From the NCBI GenBank assembly GCA_963774945.1, contig CAVZHA010000015.1, forward strand, positions 186,001 through 250,000: DNA of 64,000 bases, read 5' to 3'. Source of the DNA: Trebonia sp963774945. Lineage in GTDB: Bacteria > Actinomycetota > Actinomycetes > Streptosporangiales > Streptosporangiaceae. The position numbers were made by a program, and so were the translations under genes. The notes beneath the pieces were generated by a model. It saw only the letters and a program-made list of their open reading frames with translations, was not told the DNA's origin and searched no databases. Of this stretch, positions 51,884 through 61,320 are shown one piece after another (position 1 is the first letter of the stretch; each line of letters begins with the position of its first letter).

Positions 51884-52647
51884 TGCCGTCGGACATTTCG
51901 ACCGTCCGGCGCGAGCGACGGGGCCGGGTGCTGATTGTCCGCATCGACCGCGAGGCCAAGCGCAACGCCATCGACCGCGTCACCACCGGCGGCATCGACG
52001 AGGCGCTCAACCTGCTCGATGACGACGACGAGCTGTGGGCGGGCGTCATCACCGGGACCACCTCGGTGTTCTCGGCCGGCACCGACCTGCGGGACGGCAC
52101 CGGCGGCCCGACCGAGCGCGGGGGCGAATACGGGCTGATACGGCGGCGGAGGAACAAGCCGCTGATCGCCGCGGTGGAGGGCCCGGCCTTCGGCGGCGGC
52201 TTCGAGATCGCGCTGGCGTGCGACCTGGTGGTGGCGTCGCGGACGGCGCGCTTCGCGCTCCCGGAGAGCCGGCGCGGGGTGATCGCCTCGTCCGGGGCCC
52301 TGTTCCGGGCGATGCGCGCGCTGCCGCTCAACGTGGCCAAGGAACTGCTGATCACCGGGGCGGTGCTTGACGCGGAGCGCGGGCATCAGCTCGGCTTCGT
52401 CAACCGGGTGACCGAGCCGGGCGGCGCGCTGGCGGCGGCGCTCGCGCTGGCCGAGGACATCTGCGCCTCCTCCCCCGTCTCGGTGGCCGCCAGCCTGGCG
52501 GCGATCAACGCGCAGCACGACGCCGGCGACGCGACTGGCTGGGAGACTACCGCCGAGGCGGTCGAGCGGGTCAAGGCCAGCGACGACATCAGCGAAGGGG
52601 TCGCGGCCTTCTTCGAGAAGCGCGAGCCGCGCTGGACTGGCCGCTGA
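51883..52647 (+). CDS. Enoyl-CoA hydratase/isomerase (crotonase family)
   Basis: 254 residues from ATG 51883, overlapping the regulator's stop. TSVFSAGTDLRDG (first oxyanion part) and AVEGPAFGGGFEIALACDLVVA (second) are present, then LPESRRGVIASSGALFR and the C-terminal EGVAAFFEKREPRWTG. It is likely a hydratase or isomerase for the same substrate class as the three ACADs. It is convergent with the aldehyde dehydrogenase gene. Confidence 0.92.
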   Translation: MPSDISTVRRERRGRVLIVRIDREAKRNAIDRVTTGGIDEALNLLDDDDELWAGVITGTTSVFSAGTDLRDGTGGPTERGGEYGLIRRRRNKPLIAAVEGPAFGGGFEIALACDLVVASRTARFALPESRRGVIASSGALFRAMRALPLNVAKELLITGAVLDAERGHQLGFVNRVTEPGGALAAALALAEDICASSPVSVAASLAAINAQHDAGDATGWETTAEAVERVKASDDISEGVAAFFEKREPRWTGR

Positions 52648-52715
52648 CCGGTGGGGTTAGTGAGCATGCAGGGCGGAGACAGGGACCGTTCGGGCAAAAC
52701 GAATTTGATCTTTTA

Positions 52716-54179
52716 TTACTGAGGCTCGACGATCGAGACGGTCTTGTAGCGCAGGAACTCGTCGATCCCGGCGCGGCCGCCTTCCTTGCCGTAGCCGCTG
52801 ATGCCCAGTCCGCCGAACGGCGTGTGCGGAAGGTTCTGGCGGGCGCCGTTGACGTAGACGCCGCCCGCCTTGAGCCGCTCGGCTAGCCGGTGGACCCGGG
52901 TCAGGTTGGTCGACTGGATGTTGGCGCCCAGCCCGTAGGGGGTGCTGTTGGCCAGCTCGACCGCCTCGTCCTCGGTGGAGAACTTGAACACCAGCAGCAC
53001 CGGGCCGAAGATCTCGGTCTGCGCGATCTCATGGCGCGGATCGGCGTCGACGATGACCGTCGGCTCGACGAAGTTCTTGTCCGCGAGGTCACCGCCGGCC
53101 CGCCCGCCGCCGAGCACGATCCGCCCGGCGTTGTCCCGCCGGGCACGGTCGAGCATCCCGCACACCCGCTCGACCGCGGCCGCGTTGATCAGCGGACCGA
53201 CCTTGACCTCGGGGTCAAACGGGTCGCCGACCTTGTAGGACGCGGCCGCCGCGACGACCAGCTCGACCATCTGGTCGTAGATGTCCGCGTGCACGATCAG
53301 GCGGGTCGGCACCACGCAGCCCTGCCCGGCCAGCACTCCGATGCTGTCTCTGACCGCACGCTCGGCGACGTCGCGCAGGTCGCCGGCGTCGGGGAACACG
53401 ATGCTGCCGGTCTTGCCGCCGAGCTCGAGCACGGCCGGCTTGAGCTGCTCGGCGCACGCGTGCGCGATCTGCCTGGCCGCGGCCGGGCCGCCGGTGAAGC
53501 TGACCTTCTCCACTTTCGGGTTGCGGACGAGCGCGGCGCCCGCCTCCGGGCCGCCGGGCAGGATGCTGCACACGCCGGCGGGCACGCCCGCCTGCCGCAG
53601 CAGCCGTCCGTAGAGGTCGGGCGCGAACGGGGTGAACTCCGACGGCTTGGTCACCACGCAGTTGCCCGCCGCCAGGGCCGGGATGACCTTCATGCCGAGC
53701 GACACCACCGGGCCGTTCCAGGTGACGATCGCCCCGATGACCCCGTACGGCTCTGGTGCCGTATAGGAGAAGTAGCCGCGGGTGTCGAGGGTCGAGATCA
53801 GCTCGCCCGACAGCTTGTCGCACCAGCCCGCGTAGTACCGGGTCCAGTTGATCGAGTTGTCGATAATGCGCTGCCCGAAGTAGGTGGGGGTGCCGCCGTC
53901 GAGCGCCTGCAGCGCGGCGAACTCGGCTCGGTGCTCATCGAGCAGGGCGGCGAACCGCATCAGCACGTCACGACGCCGTTCCGGCGCCCAGCGACGCCAG
54001 GCCTCGGCCTGGGCCGCGGCCAGGTCGACGGCCTCGTCGACCTCGGCCTTGCCCGCGAGCGGTATCTCCGCCTGCACCTGCCCGGTGTACGGGTTGAGGT
54101 GCCGGTGGACCCCGCCGGTGCCGGAGTCGAGCACTGTGTCGCCGTAGCGGAGCTGCACACGAGGCGCGGTGACGGTCAT
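52716..54179 (-). CDS. Aldehyde dehydrogenase
   Basis: 487 residues with the full ALDH set: N155 in IVTWNGPV, K178 in VVTKPSE, E252 in LELGGKTG, catalytic C288 in GQGCVVPTR, and EIFGPVL. It oxidises an aldehyde to the acid with NAD(P). The C-terminal PHTPFGGLGISGYGKEGGRA is typical of general ALDHs. It is 25 bp downstream of the mycofactocin-type SDR, on the same strand, which suggests a two-step alcohol to acid oxidation. Confidence 0.95.
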   Translation of the reverse strand: MTVTAPRVQLRYGDTVLDSGTGGVHRHLNPYTGQVQAEIPLAGKAEVDEAVDLAAAQAEAWRRWAPERRRDVLMRFAALLDEHRAEFAALQALDGGTPTYFGQRIIDNSINWTRYYAGWCDKLSGELISTLDTRGYFSYTAPEPYGVIGAIVTWNGPVVSLGMKVIPALAAGNCVVTKPSEFTPFAPDLYGRLLRQAGVPAGVCSILPGGPEAGAALVRNPKVEKVSFTGGPAAARQIAHACAEQLKPAVLELGGKTGSIVFPDAGDLRDVAERAVRDSIGVLAGQGCVVPTRLIVHADIYDQMVELVVAAAASYKVGDPFDPEVKVGPLINAAAVERVCGMLDRARRDNAGRIVLGGGRAGGDLADKNFVEPTVIVDADPRHEIAQTEIFGPVLLVFKFSTEDEAVELANSTPYGLGANIQSTNLTRVHRLAERLKAGGVYVNGARQNLPHTPFGGLGISGYGKEGGRAGIDEFLRYKTVSIVEPQ

Positions 54180-54204
54180 GATGTCCTCTGTCCTCTTGCT
54201 CTGG

Positions 54205-55038
54205 TTAGCGGACGGCGAAGCCGGCGTCGAGCGGCAGCTGGATGCCGGTGATGTAGGCCGCCTCGTCGGATACCAGCCAGGCGACCGCGTTGGCGATGTT
54301 CTCCGGCTGGAGGATCTCGATCGGCAGGGCGTTCTGCATCTGGCTGATCGCGTTCCGGCCGCCCGCGGCCGCCTCGGCCATCAGCGCTTCCATGGCCGGG
54401 TTCTGGTTCATGCCGGTCGCGACCCCGGTCGGGTGAATGGTGTTGACCCGGATCAGCTCGCTGGCGTACTGGTTGGCGAGCACCTGCATCAGGCCGACGA
54501 GGCCGCGTTTGGCTGCGGTGTAGGCCTGGGCGCCCGCCTTGTCGGTGCCGGTCCCCTTGAGGCCGGCCGACGAGCTGGTGATCACGATCGAGCCGCCGCG
54601 GCCGCCCGCCCTGATCGCCGGGAGCACCACCTCGATCGTGCGCCACACCCCGGTCAGGTTGACGTCGATGATGTCGGTCCAGGTGCGGTCCCGGTCGGCC
54701 TGGTCGCCGTCGGATGAAAGGCGGACGATGCCTGCGTTGGCGAGCAGGACGTCGACCCGGCCGAAGCGGTCGAGGCCTCGCGCGAGGACGCGGCTCAGGT
54801 CGTCGTGGCTGCGCACGTCGCCTTGTTCGGCGACGATCTCCCCGCCCGCCGCCTCGACTAGCTTGATCGTTTCCTGCAGGTCTTCCTCGGTCGCGTTGGG
54901 GTAGTCCATGGAGGGGATGTCGGCGCAGATGTCGAGGCCGATGATGTTCATGCCGTTGGCGGCGAGCTTGACCGCGTGGGCCCGGCCCTGGCCGCGGGCT
55001 ACCCCGGTGATGAACGCAACCTTCTTCTCCGCGGGCAT
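54205..55038 (-). CDS. Mycofactocin-coupled-type SDR oxidoreductase
   Basis: 277 residues: KVAFITGVARGQGRAHAVKL, the characteristic insertion IIGLDICADIPSMDYPNATE, VLLANAGIVRL, and the catalytic YTAAKRGLVG. The insertion marks SDRs with a buried NAD that need mycofactocin as external electron carrier. With the ALDH downstream it would convert an alcohol to an acid for the beta-oxidation genes. Divergent from a crotonase with the AT-rich box 55114-55128 between. Confidence 0.9.
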   Translation of the reverse strand: MPAEKKVAFITGVARGQGRAHAVKLAANGMNIIGLDICADIPSMDYPNATEEDLQETIKLVEAAGGEIVAEQGDVRSHDDLSRVLARGLDRFGRVDVLLANAGIVRLSSDGDQADRDRTWTDIIDVNLTGVWRTIEVVLPAIRAGGRGGSIVITSSSAGLKGTGTDKAGAQAYTAAKRGLVGLMQVLANQYASELIRVNTIHPTGVATGMNQNPAMEALMAEAAAGGRNAISQMQNALPIEILQPENIANAVAWLVSDEAAYITGIQLPLDAGFAVR

Positions 55039-55113
55039 CGCGCCTCCGTCTGCTGTGGCCTGGACCTGCCGCCTGCACCTGCGCCGACACTAACATTTTT
55101 AATGCGCTATTCT

Positions 55114-55128
55114 CAATAAGTAAACTAT
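55114..55128. promoter_or_regulatory. AT-rich box CAATAAGTAAACTAT in divergent promoter
   Basis: 13 of 15 positions agree with CAATTATTAAACTAT at 50146-50160. It lies 76 bp from the SDR start and 82 bp from the crotonase start. Together the two sites point to one regulator for both divergent promoters. Confidence 0.45.
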
Positions 55129-55209
55129 ATGGCTGGGAGTAGTGCCTGCTCGCGGGTTATATTGGTTCCGCCCGCATCACCGTGAGCGAGAGAAGGAGAC
55201 GTCACGTCG

Positions 55210-56040
55210 ATGGCAGAGCCGACGCCTTTCCGCCGGTCCGAGGAGCACGGCGTGCTCACCGTCACCTTCACCAGGGATGCGAAGCTGAACGCGGTCTCCC
55301 CGGCGATGATCGACGGCCTGCGGGCGGCGGTCGATGACCTCGGCGACCGCGACGACCTCAAGGTGCTGGTGATCGCGGCCGAGGGCCGGTACTTCACGGC
55401 CGGCATCGACCTGAACGACAGCGGCGCGGGCGGCAGGCGCGGTTACGCCCCCGACGGCAGCTTCAGCCCGCGACGCCTGCGGCGCGGCTACCGCGGCTTC
55501 CACCTGCTGATGGACGAGCTCGAGGCGATCGAGAAGCCCTCGGTGCTCGCCGCGCACGCGCGCTGCCTCGGGGTCGGCCTGGAGATCGGCGCATCGTGCG
55601 ACTTCCGGCTCGCCGCCGACGCGGCCAGCTTCGCGCTCCCGGAACTGCCGACCCTCGGGGTAATACCGGGCTCGGGCGGCATCAGCCGGGTGACCCGGCT
55701 GGTCGGACCGCACTGGGGCAAGTGGCTGGCGTTCGGCGAGGAGGTGTCGGCTGAGCTGGCGCTCACGATGGGGCTGGTGCACGCCGTGTACCCGGCCGCA
55801 TCGTTCCGCGAGCGGGTCACCGCGTTCGCGCGGAAGCTCGCGGCCCTGCCGACCGAGGCGGCCGGGGTCGCCAAGATCGCGGTCGACGTCGCCGCCAGCG
55901 TCGACCGTGGCACCGCCCGCGACTTCGACCGGTACGCGAACACCGCCCTGCTCGCCTCCGACGAGCACAAGTCCATGCTCGAGGCGTTCAAGAACCGCAA
56001 GCGCGCGCCGCGGGCGGCCGGCCAGGAGCAGACGGACTAG
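55210..56040 (+). CDS. Enoyl-CoA hydratase/isomerase (crotonase family)
   Basis: 276 residues: GRYFTAGIDLNDSG and AAHARCLGVGLEIGASCDFRL give the two halves of the oxyanion hole; LPELPTLGVIPGSGGISRVT carries the second Glu region. An unusual Arg-rich loop (FSPRRLRRGYRGF) precedes the second motif. The stop is directly followed by the GTG of the acyl-CoA ligase (2-bp gap), so the two form one unit. Confidence 0.92.
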   Translation: MAEPTPFRRSEEHGVLTVTFTRDAKLNAVSPAMIDGLRAAVDDLGDRDDLKVLVIAAEGRYFTAGIDLNDSGAGGRRGYAPDGSFSPRRLRRGYRGFHLLMDELEAIEKPSVLAAHARCLGVGLEIGASCDFRLAADAASFALPELPTLGVIPGSGGISRVTRLVGPHWGKWLAFGEEVSAELALTMGLVHAVYPAASFRERVTAFARKLAALPTEAAGVAKIAVDVAASVDRGTARDFDRYANTALLASDEHKSMLEAFKNRKRAPRAAGQEQTD

Positions 56041-56042
56041 CG

Positions 56043-57617
56043 GTGGAACAGCGGACGCTGGCCGCCCACATCTTTGGCGGGGCCGCAGCCCATGATGGCT
56101 GCCCGCTGGTGTTCGTTTCTGCGGACGGCGAGTATGCCACGACGCTCGGCGGGCTGGTGGGCGAGGCCGAGAAGGTCGCCGGGGCGATGCAGGCGCGTGG
56201 TATCGGCGCTGGCGACGTGGTCGCGGTTCAGCTGCCCGGCTCCTATGCGGGGGCGGTCGTCCAGGTGGCGGTGGGGCTGTGCGGGGCGGTGCTGCTGCCG
56301 GTGGTGATGATCTACGGGCCGCGGGAGATGGACTTCGTGCTGCGGGGCTCGGGTGCCAGCGCGGTCGTGCTCGCCCGCTCGTACCGGGGGCGGGCGCAGG
56401 CGGATGCGGTCCTGTCCGGGTTGTCGCCGCTGCCAGGGCTGAAGCTCGCCGTCGTCGTCGGGGATGACGCGCCCGGCCGCGATGCGGTCGGGTACGGGGC
56501 GGTCGGGTACGCCGAGCTGCTCCGTCAGCCGGGCGGCACCTACCGCCGGCCTCGTCTCGACCCCGATGACCGGGCGGTGCTCATGTACACCTCGGGCACC
56601 ACGGCCGATCCCAAGGGCGTGCAGCACTCGCACCGGACCCTGCTGGCCGAGGCGACGTCACGGGTGTACACGCTGAACGGCCCGGGCGCCCGGCATCTGG
56701 GCTTGTTCCCGCCCGGTCATATGGCGGGGCTGCTCAGCCTGCTGCGGATCCTGCTGCTTGGCACGCCGACGGTGATCATGGAGGCGTGGGACTCTGCGCT
56801 GGCGGCTACCCTGATCGATCGCCACGCGGTCACCTCGTGCGGTGGGGCGCCGGTGCAGCTGTCCGGGCTGCTCGACCAGCAGGCTTTGGGAAGTGCGACC
56901 CTTGCTACCTTGCGCGAGTGCCTGACCGGGGCCGCGCCGGTGCCGCCGAGCCTGATCGAGCGAGCGGAGGCGGCTGGGGTTACCGCGTTCCGCTCCTACG
57001 GCAGCAGCGAGCACCCGACGGTGTCGGCCGGGAGCATCACCGACTCGCTGGACCGACGGGCCCGTACCGACGGCCGGCTGCTGGAGGGCAACCAGGTCCG
57101 CCTGGTTGATGCGGACGGCCGCGATGTGCCGCCCGGCCGGGACGGGGAGATCCTGACCCGGGGGCCGGAGCTTTTCCTGGGTTACACCGACCCGGCTCTG
57201 AATGCGGCCGCGTTCCTGCCCGGCGGGTGGTTCAGGACCGGGGACGTCGGGCGGGTCGACGCCGACGGGTATCTGACGGTCACCGACAGGCTTAAGGACA
57301 TCATCATCCGGGGCGGCGAGAACATCTCCGCCAAGGAGGTCGAGGATCTGCTGGTGACGCATCCCGCCGTCGCGGACGTGGCGGTCATCCCGGTGGCTGA
57401 TCCGGCGCTGGGCGAGCGCGTTTGCGCGGTCGTGGTCGCCCGGCCGGGCTGTACGTTCGATGTCGAGCTGGCCAGGGAGCACTTTGTCGCCGCGGGGGCC
57501 GCCCGGCAGAAGACGCCCGAGGTTGTCGTGCTGGTGGACGAGCTGCCGCGCACCCCGTCGGGCAAAGTCCGCAAGGACGTGCTGCGGGCGGCTGGGAAGA
57601 CCGGGGCGAGCAGCTAG
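56043..57617 (+). CDS. AMP-dependent acyl-CoA synthetase/ligase
   Basis: 524 residues from GTG 56043. ATP motif VLMYTSGTTADPKGVQHSHR, SYGSSEHPTVSAG in place of the usual YGxTE, hinge GYLTVTDRLKDIIIRGGENI, and the adenylation lysine region LPRTPSGKVRKDVLRA. It activates a fatty or aromatic acid for the second island. It is co-transcribed with the crotonase. Confidence 0.93.
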   Translation: MEQRTLAAHIFGGAAAHDGCPLVFVSADGEYATTLGGLVGEAEKVAGAMQARGIGAGDVVAVQLPGSYAGAVVQVAVGLCGAVLLPVVMIYGPREMDFVLRGSGASAVVLARSYRGRAQADAVLSGLSPLPGLKLAVVVGDDAPGRDAVGYGAVGYAELLRQPGGTYRRPRLDPDDRAVLMYTSGTTADPKGVQHSHRTLLAEATSRVYTLNGPGARHLGLFPPGHMAGLLSLLRILLLGTPTVIMEAWDSALAATLIDRHAVTSCGGAPVQLSGLLDQQALGSATLATLRECLTGAAPVPPSLIERAEAAGVTAFRSYGSSEHPTVSAGSITDSLDRRARTDGRLLEGNQVRLVDADGRDVPPGRDGEILTRGPELFLGYTDPALNAAAFLPGGWFRTGDVGRVDADGYLTVTDRLKDIIIRGGENISAKEVEDLLVTHPAVADVAVIPVADPALGERVCAVVVARPGCTFDVELAREHFVAAGAARQKTPEVVVLVDELPRTPSGKVRKDVLRAAGKTGASS

Positions 57618-57677
57618 GCGTCGAATATCTCTTCCGTGGGATTGGCTTGCTTGATCTGAGCGCTCGTCCTGTGGGCG

Positions 57678-58160
57678 TCAGTTGGCGGGCCGTTCAAGTC
57701 GGCGTCGCCCAGCCGGTCGCGGGGTGTCGGCGGAGAGCGTCTTCATGGTGACGTAGCTGGTCACCATGGCCACGCCGGGCAGACTGGCCAGCCGGTTGGC
57801 GTGGAAGTCCTCGTAGGCTGCCAGGTCGGCGACCTCGACCTGGAGGAGGTAATCGTAGTTGCCGGTGACGTGATGGGTGTGGACCACTTCGGGCAGCCGG
57901 ATGACCGCACGCTCGAACGCGACCACATCCGCGCGGGCGTGCCGCACCAGCCGGACACCGGCGAACACCCGCAGGCCGCGGCCGATTGCGGCGGGATCGA
58001 CCAGCGCCCGGTAGCCGCGGATCACCCCGGACGCCTCCAGCCGGCGCACGCGCCGCAGGCACGGCGATGGCGACAGGCCGACCTGAGCGGCGAGTTCGGC
58101 GTTGCTGATCCGGCCGTGCTTCTCGAGCACGGCCAGTATTGACCGGTCCACATCGTCCAC
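57678..58160 (-). CDS. Lrp/AsnC-family transcriptional regulator
   Basis: 160 residues: helix-turn-helix VDRSILAVLEKHGRISNAEL, LAAQVGLSPSPCLRRVRRLE, and the RAM ligand domain VVHTHHVTGNYDYLLQVEV. It is divergent from the PLP lyase gene (start 58314), so it likely controls it in response to an amino acid. Confidence 0.92.
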   Translation of the reverse strand: MDDVDRSILAVLEKHGRISNAELAAQVGLSPSPCLRRVRRLEASGVIRGYRALVDPAAIGRGLRVFAGVRLVRHARADVVAFERAVIRLPEVVHTHHVTGNYDYLLQVEVADLAAYEDFHANRLASLPGVAMVTSYVTMKTLSADTPRPAGRRRLERPAN

Positions 58161-58313
58161 GTTGGCAGATTATTGCTCGACTGCGATGCCTACCACACTC
58201 GGATGCCCCGGCAGGAGCGCTACTTGCTGCCAAAGTTGCCGTGATCGGCCCGGGCCAGCGTGCCGGCCGGTCACGCTTGTGGCATCACATCAGACGTTCC
58301 ACCGGAGGGAACC

Positions 58314-59489
58314 ATGCCGGGAAGTAGCACGATTTCCATTCACGCCGATCGTGACGTCCATCCCAGCCGCGCAGTGGCACCGCCCATCTACCAGACGGCG
58401 GCGTTCTGGGCCGAGAACGCGGAGCAGTTCGCGCAGGTCGCAGTCGATCGCCGGGGCCATGATTTCTACACCCGCTACGGCAACCCGAACCACGCGCAGG
58501 TCGCGGCCGTGGTCGCGGAACTGGAGCGCACCGAGGCGGCGATGGTCACCGCGTCCGGAATGGCCGCGCTCACCACCGCCGTACTGGCCCTGGTTTCCGC
58601 CGGCGACCACGTGATCGGGCAGAAATCCACCTACGGCGGGACGGCGTCGGTACTGCTGAACCTGCTGCCGCGGCTGGGCATTTCGACCAGCGTGGTCGAC
58701 CAGGGCGACCCGGAGGCGTTCGAGAAGGCACTGACCCCGCGGACCCGCCTGATCCTGGTGGAATCGCCGAGCAACCCGCTGTTGCAAGTCACCGACTTGC
58801 GTGCCGTCGCGGCCCTGGCCCGCGCGCACAACGTGCTGACCATGGCGGACAACACCTTCGCCACGCCGGTCAACCAACGGCCGGTGGACTTCGGTATCGA
58901 CCTGGTCTGGCATAGCGCCACCAAATACCTCAACGGCCATACCGACGTGTCCGCCGGGGTGCTGGCCGGGCCGGCCGAGATCCTCGACCGGATCTGGGAC
59001 GTCGCCCTGCTCACCGGCGCCGTACTCGGCCCCTTCGATGCGTGGCTGCTGCTGCGCGGCCTGCGCACCCTGCCGCTGCGCATGGCACGGCACAACGCCA
59101 ACGGCCAGGCTCTCGCCGAGGCGCTGAACGGCCATTCCGCCGTGGCCCGGGTGCACTATCCCGGCCTGGCGATCCACCCGCAGCATGCACTGGCGGCCAG
59201 CCAGATGAGCGGTTTCGGCGGGGTACTCGCCCTCGAGCTCGCCGACGGTTTCGAGGCCGCCGACGCGTTCCTCGGCCGGCTGCGCTATCCCCGCCGGTCG
59301 GCCAGCCTCGGCGGCGTGGAATCCCTGGCCGTGCATCCGGCGTCGATGTGGCGCGGGATGCTCAGCGAGGACCAGATCGCCGCGTCAGGGGTCCCGCTGG
59401 GCCTGGTCCGGCTGGCCGCGGGCACCGAGGACACGCCCGACCTAGTCGCCGACGCCCTCGCCGCGGCCGATGCGGCGGCGAGCGCCTGA
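58314..59489 (+). CDS. PLP-dependent Cys/Met-metabolism enzyme, methionine gamma-lyase-like
   Basis: 391 residues from ATG 58314 with GGAGGG at 58304-58309. RYGNPNHAQVAAV, substrate Tyr region QKSTYGGTASVL, DNTFATPVNQRPVDFGIDLV and K204 in HSATKYLNGHTD are the gamma-family hallmarks. The combination fits methionine gamma-lyase or cystathionine gamma-lyase; the choice cannot be made from sequence. Divergent from an Lrp regulator, with a PhzF-like gene 47 bp downstream. Confidence 0.92.
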   Translation: MPGSSTISIHADRDVHPSRAVAPPIYQTAAFWAENAEQFAQVAVDRRGHDFYTRYGNPNHAQVAAVVAELERTEAAMVTASGMAALTTAVLALVSAGDHVIGQKSTYGGTASVLLNLLPRLGISTSVVDQGDPEAFEKALTPRTRLILVESPSNPLLQVTDLRAVAALARAHNVLTMADNTFATPVNQRPVDFGIDLVWHSATKYLNGHTDVSAGVLAGPAEILDRIWDVALLTGAVLGPFDAWLLLRGLRTLPLRMARHNANGQALAEALNGHSAVARVHYPGLAIHPQHALAASQMSGFGGVLALELADGFEAADAFLGRLRYPRRSASLGGVESLAVHPASMWRGMLSEDQIAASGVPLGLVRLAAGTEDTPDLVADALAAADAAASA

Positions 59490-59536
59490 CCACCCGGCGA
59501 TCCCGGAATCCGCTCACGGAAAGGCCCTTGATAGCT

Positions 59537-60379
59537 ATGCCGCGCTCACGTGCGTTCATGCAGGTCGACGTGTTCTCCACGACGCCCTGTCTCGGCAACC
59601 CGGTTGCCGTCGTCCTCGACGGCACAGACGTGACTGACCAGCAGATGCAGCGCGTCGCACGCTGGACGAATTTGTCAGAAACCACGTTCATCATGCCCCC
59701 CACAGCACCGGAGGCGGACTACCGGCTGCGGATCTTCGCCCCGGGAGGTGAACTGCCGTTCGCCGGGCACCCCACCCTTGGTTCAGCACGCGCGTGGCTG
59801 GACAACGGCGGCACACCGCAGCACGCCGGCGGTATCGTCCAGGAGTGCGCCGCGGGCCTGGTCGGCGTACGCGACGGCGAGGGCATCCTGTCCTTCGCCG
59901 CCCCGCCGCTTGTCCGCGACGGCCCACTCGGGGAACAGTTCGTCGGCCAGATCGCCGCGGCGTTCGGCATCAACCGGGACCGTGTTCTCGCCCACCAGTG
60001 GGTCGACAACGGACCCGGCTGGGCCGTGATCCAGTTGCCCACCGCCGAGGAAGTCCTCGCCCTCGAACCCGACCTTTCCCTCATCCCGACCGCGATGGTC
60101 GGCGCGATCGGGGCCTACCCCGACGGCTCCGGGCACGCCTTCGAGATGCGAACCTTCGCCCCACGCGTCGGCGTGGCGGAGGACCCGGCCTGCGGCAGCA
60201 TGAACGCCTCGGTCGGACAATGGCTCACCGCCACCGGCGCCGCGCCCCCCTCCTACCGGGTCTCGCAGGGCACGCGCATAGGCCGGGCCGCAACCATCGA
60301 GATCACCGCCGACCCAGACGGCACCGTCTGGGTCGGCGGCGCTGCCACCACCTACATCCGCGGCACCATCACCCTGTGA
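59537..60379 (+). CDS. PhzF-family isomerase/epimerase-like protein
   Basis: 280 residues from ATG 59537. The family N-terminus FMQVDVFSTTPCLGNPVAVV, the conserved ARWTNLSETTFIMPP with the catalytic Glu, FAPGGELPFAGHPTLGSARA, and VAEDPACGSMNASVGQWL are all present. The group catalyses isomerisation of dihydro-aromatic or amino acids; the substrate is unknown here. It is in the same orientation as the gamma-lyase and probably in its operon. Confidence 0.93.
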   Translation: MPRSRAFMQVDVFSTTPCLGNPVAVVLDGTDVTDQQMQRVARWTNLSETTFIMPPTAPEADYRLRIFAPGGELPFAGHPTLGSARAWLDNGGTPQHAGGIVQECAAGLVGVRDGEGILSFAAPPLVRDGPLGEQFVGQIAAAFGINRDRVLAHQWVDNGPGWAVIQLPTAEEVLALEPDLSLIPTAMVGAIGAYPDGSGHAFEMRTFAPRVGVAEDPACGSMNASVGQWLTATGAAPPSYRVSQGTRIGRAATIEITADPDGTVWVGGAATTYIRGTITL

Positions 60380-60771
60380 CACGCCCGGTGGCGCGCTCGA
60401 CGATCAACCGCAGCAGCCCGATCACTCCCGGCCCAAACCTCACCGTCATGCAAGGACCATCCCGCTCGTTCCAACACCGGCCGGCTCCGCAGGCGACAAT
60501 TGCGCCGCGACCGAAGCGTGTCCGGCTGCTTCATGAGCCATCACGAAGAAGCGCCCCATCGCTCGGATAACCAAATAACCGAACATCCATCGTGACTAAC
60601 GCCAATTCGCTGGCCGCTCGCCTGCTATGGCACCCGGCGGTTGGCGACTGCTGGCTAGGCTTGCCGTTGCCGGAGGGACACGGGCGCGGCGGAATGGGGC
60701 TGCAGGCGCCGTCGGCCGCACCGCCGAACTCGGCGCCCCGATCAAAGCGCGCGTCGAGTAGGCGGACGGCC
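60380..60771. other. Gene-free stretch before the GNAT gene
   Basis: About 390 bp. The GNAT frame is open back to 60592, but the added residues (LAARLLWHPAVGDCWLGL and on) do not match the family. I see no terminator, RNA or repeat. Confidence 0.4.
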
Positions 60772-61320
60772 ATGACAAGGTTCGACATCATAGAGACGGA
60801 GCGGCTGGTGCTGCGGCGGTGGCGGGACGCGGACCGAGGGCCGTTCGCCGAGCTGAACGCGGACCCGGAGACGCTGGTGTTCTTCCCGTCGACGCTGACC
60901 AGGGCCGAGAGCGACGCGTTCGTCGACCGGATCGAGGCGCGGTTCGAGGCGCACGGCTACGGGCTGTGGGCGCTCGAAGTCAGGCAGACCGGGCAGTTCA
61001 TCGGATTCACCGGGCTCGCGCCGATGCCGGAGGACGTGCCGGGCGCCGGCGGAACCGAGATCGGCTGGCGGCTGGCCAGGCGCGCCTGGCACCGCGGCTA
61101 CGCGACCGAGGCGGCGCTCGCCGCCCGCGACGTGGCCTTCACCGGGGCGGGCCTGGCGGAACTGTGGTCCATGACCGCCGTGCTCAACACGCCGTCCCAG
61201 GCGGTGATGCGCCGCATCGGCATGACCGAGGCCGCGCGGTTCGAGCATCCCCGCGTCCCCGACGGCAGCCCCGTCAAGCCGCACGTGGTCTACCACCTGG
61301 CCAGCCCCGGGAGCCGGTGA
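60772..61320 (+). CDS. GNAT acetyltransferase, RimJ/RimL type
   Basis: 182 residues from ATG 60772 (MTRFDIIETERLVLRRWRDA). ETERLVLRRW at the N-terminus, EIGWRLARRAWHRGYATEAA (acetyl-CoA loop with R-G-Y-A-T-E-A), and SMTAVLNTPSQAVMRRIGMT define the Acetyltransf_3 subgroup. Substrate unknown. It is convergent with the CvnB gene. Confidence 0.92.
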   Translation: MTRFDIIETERLVLRRWRDADRGPFAELNADPETLVFFPSTLTRAESDAFVDRIEARFEAHGYGLWALEVRQTGQFIGFTGLAPMPEDVPGAGGTEIGWRLARRAWHRGYATEAALAARDVAFTGAGLAELWSMTAVLNTPSQAVMRRIGMTEAARFEHPRVPDGSPVKPHVVYHLASPGSR

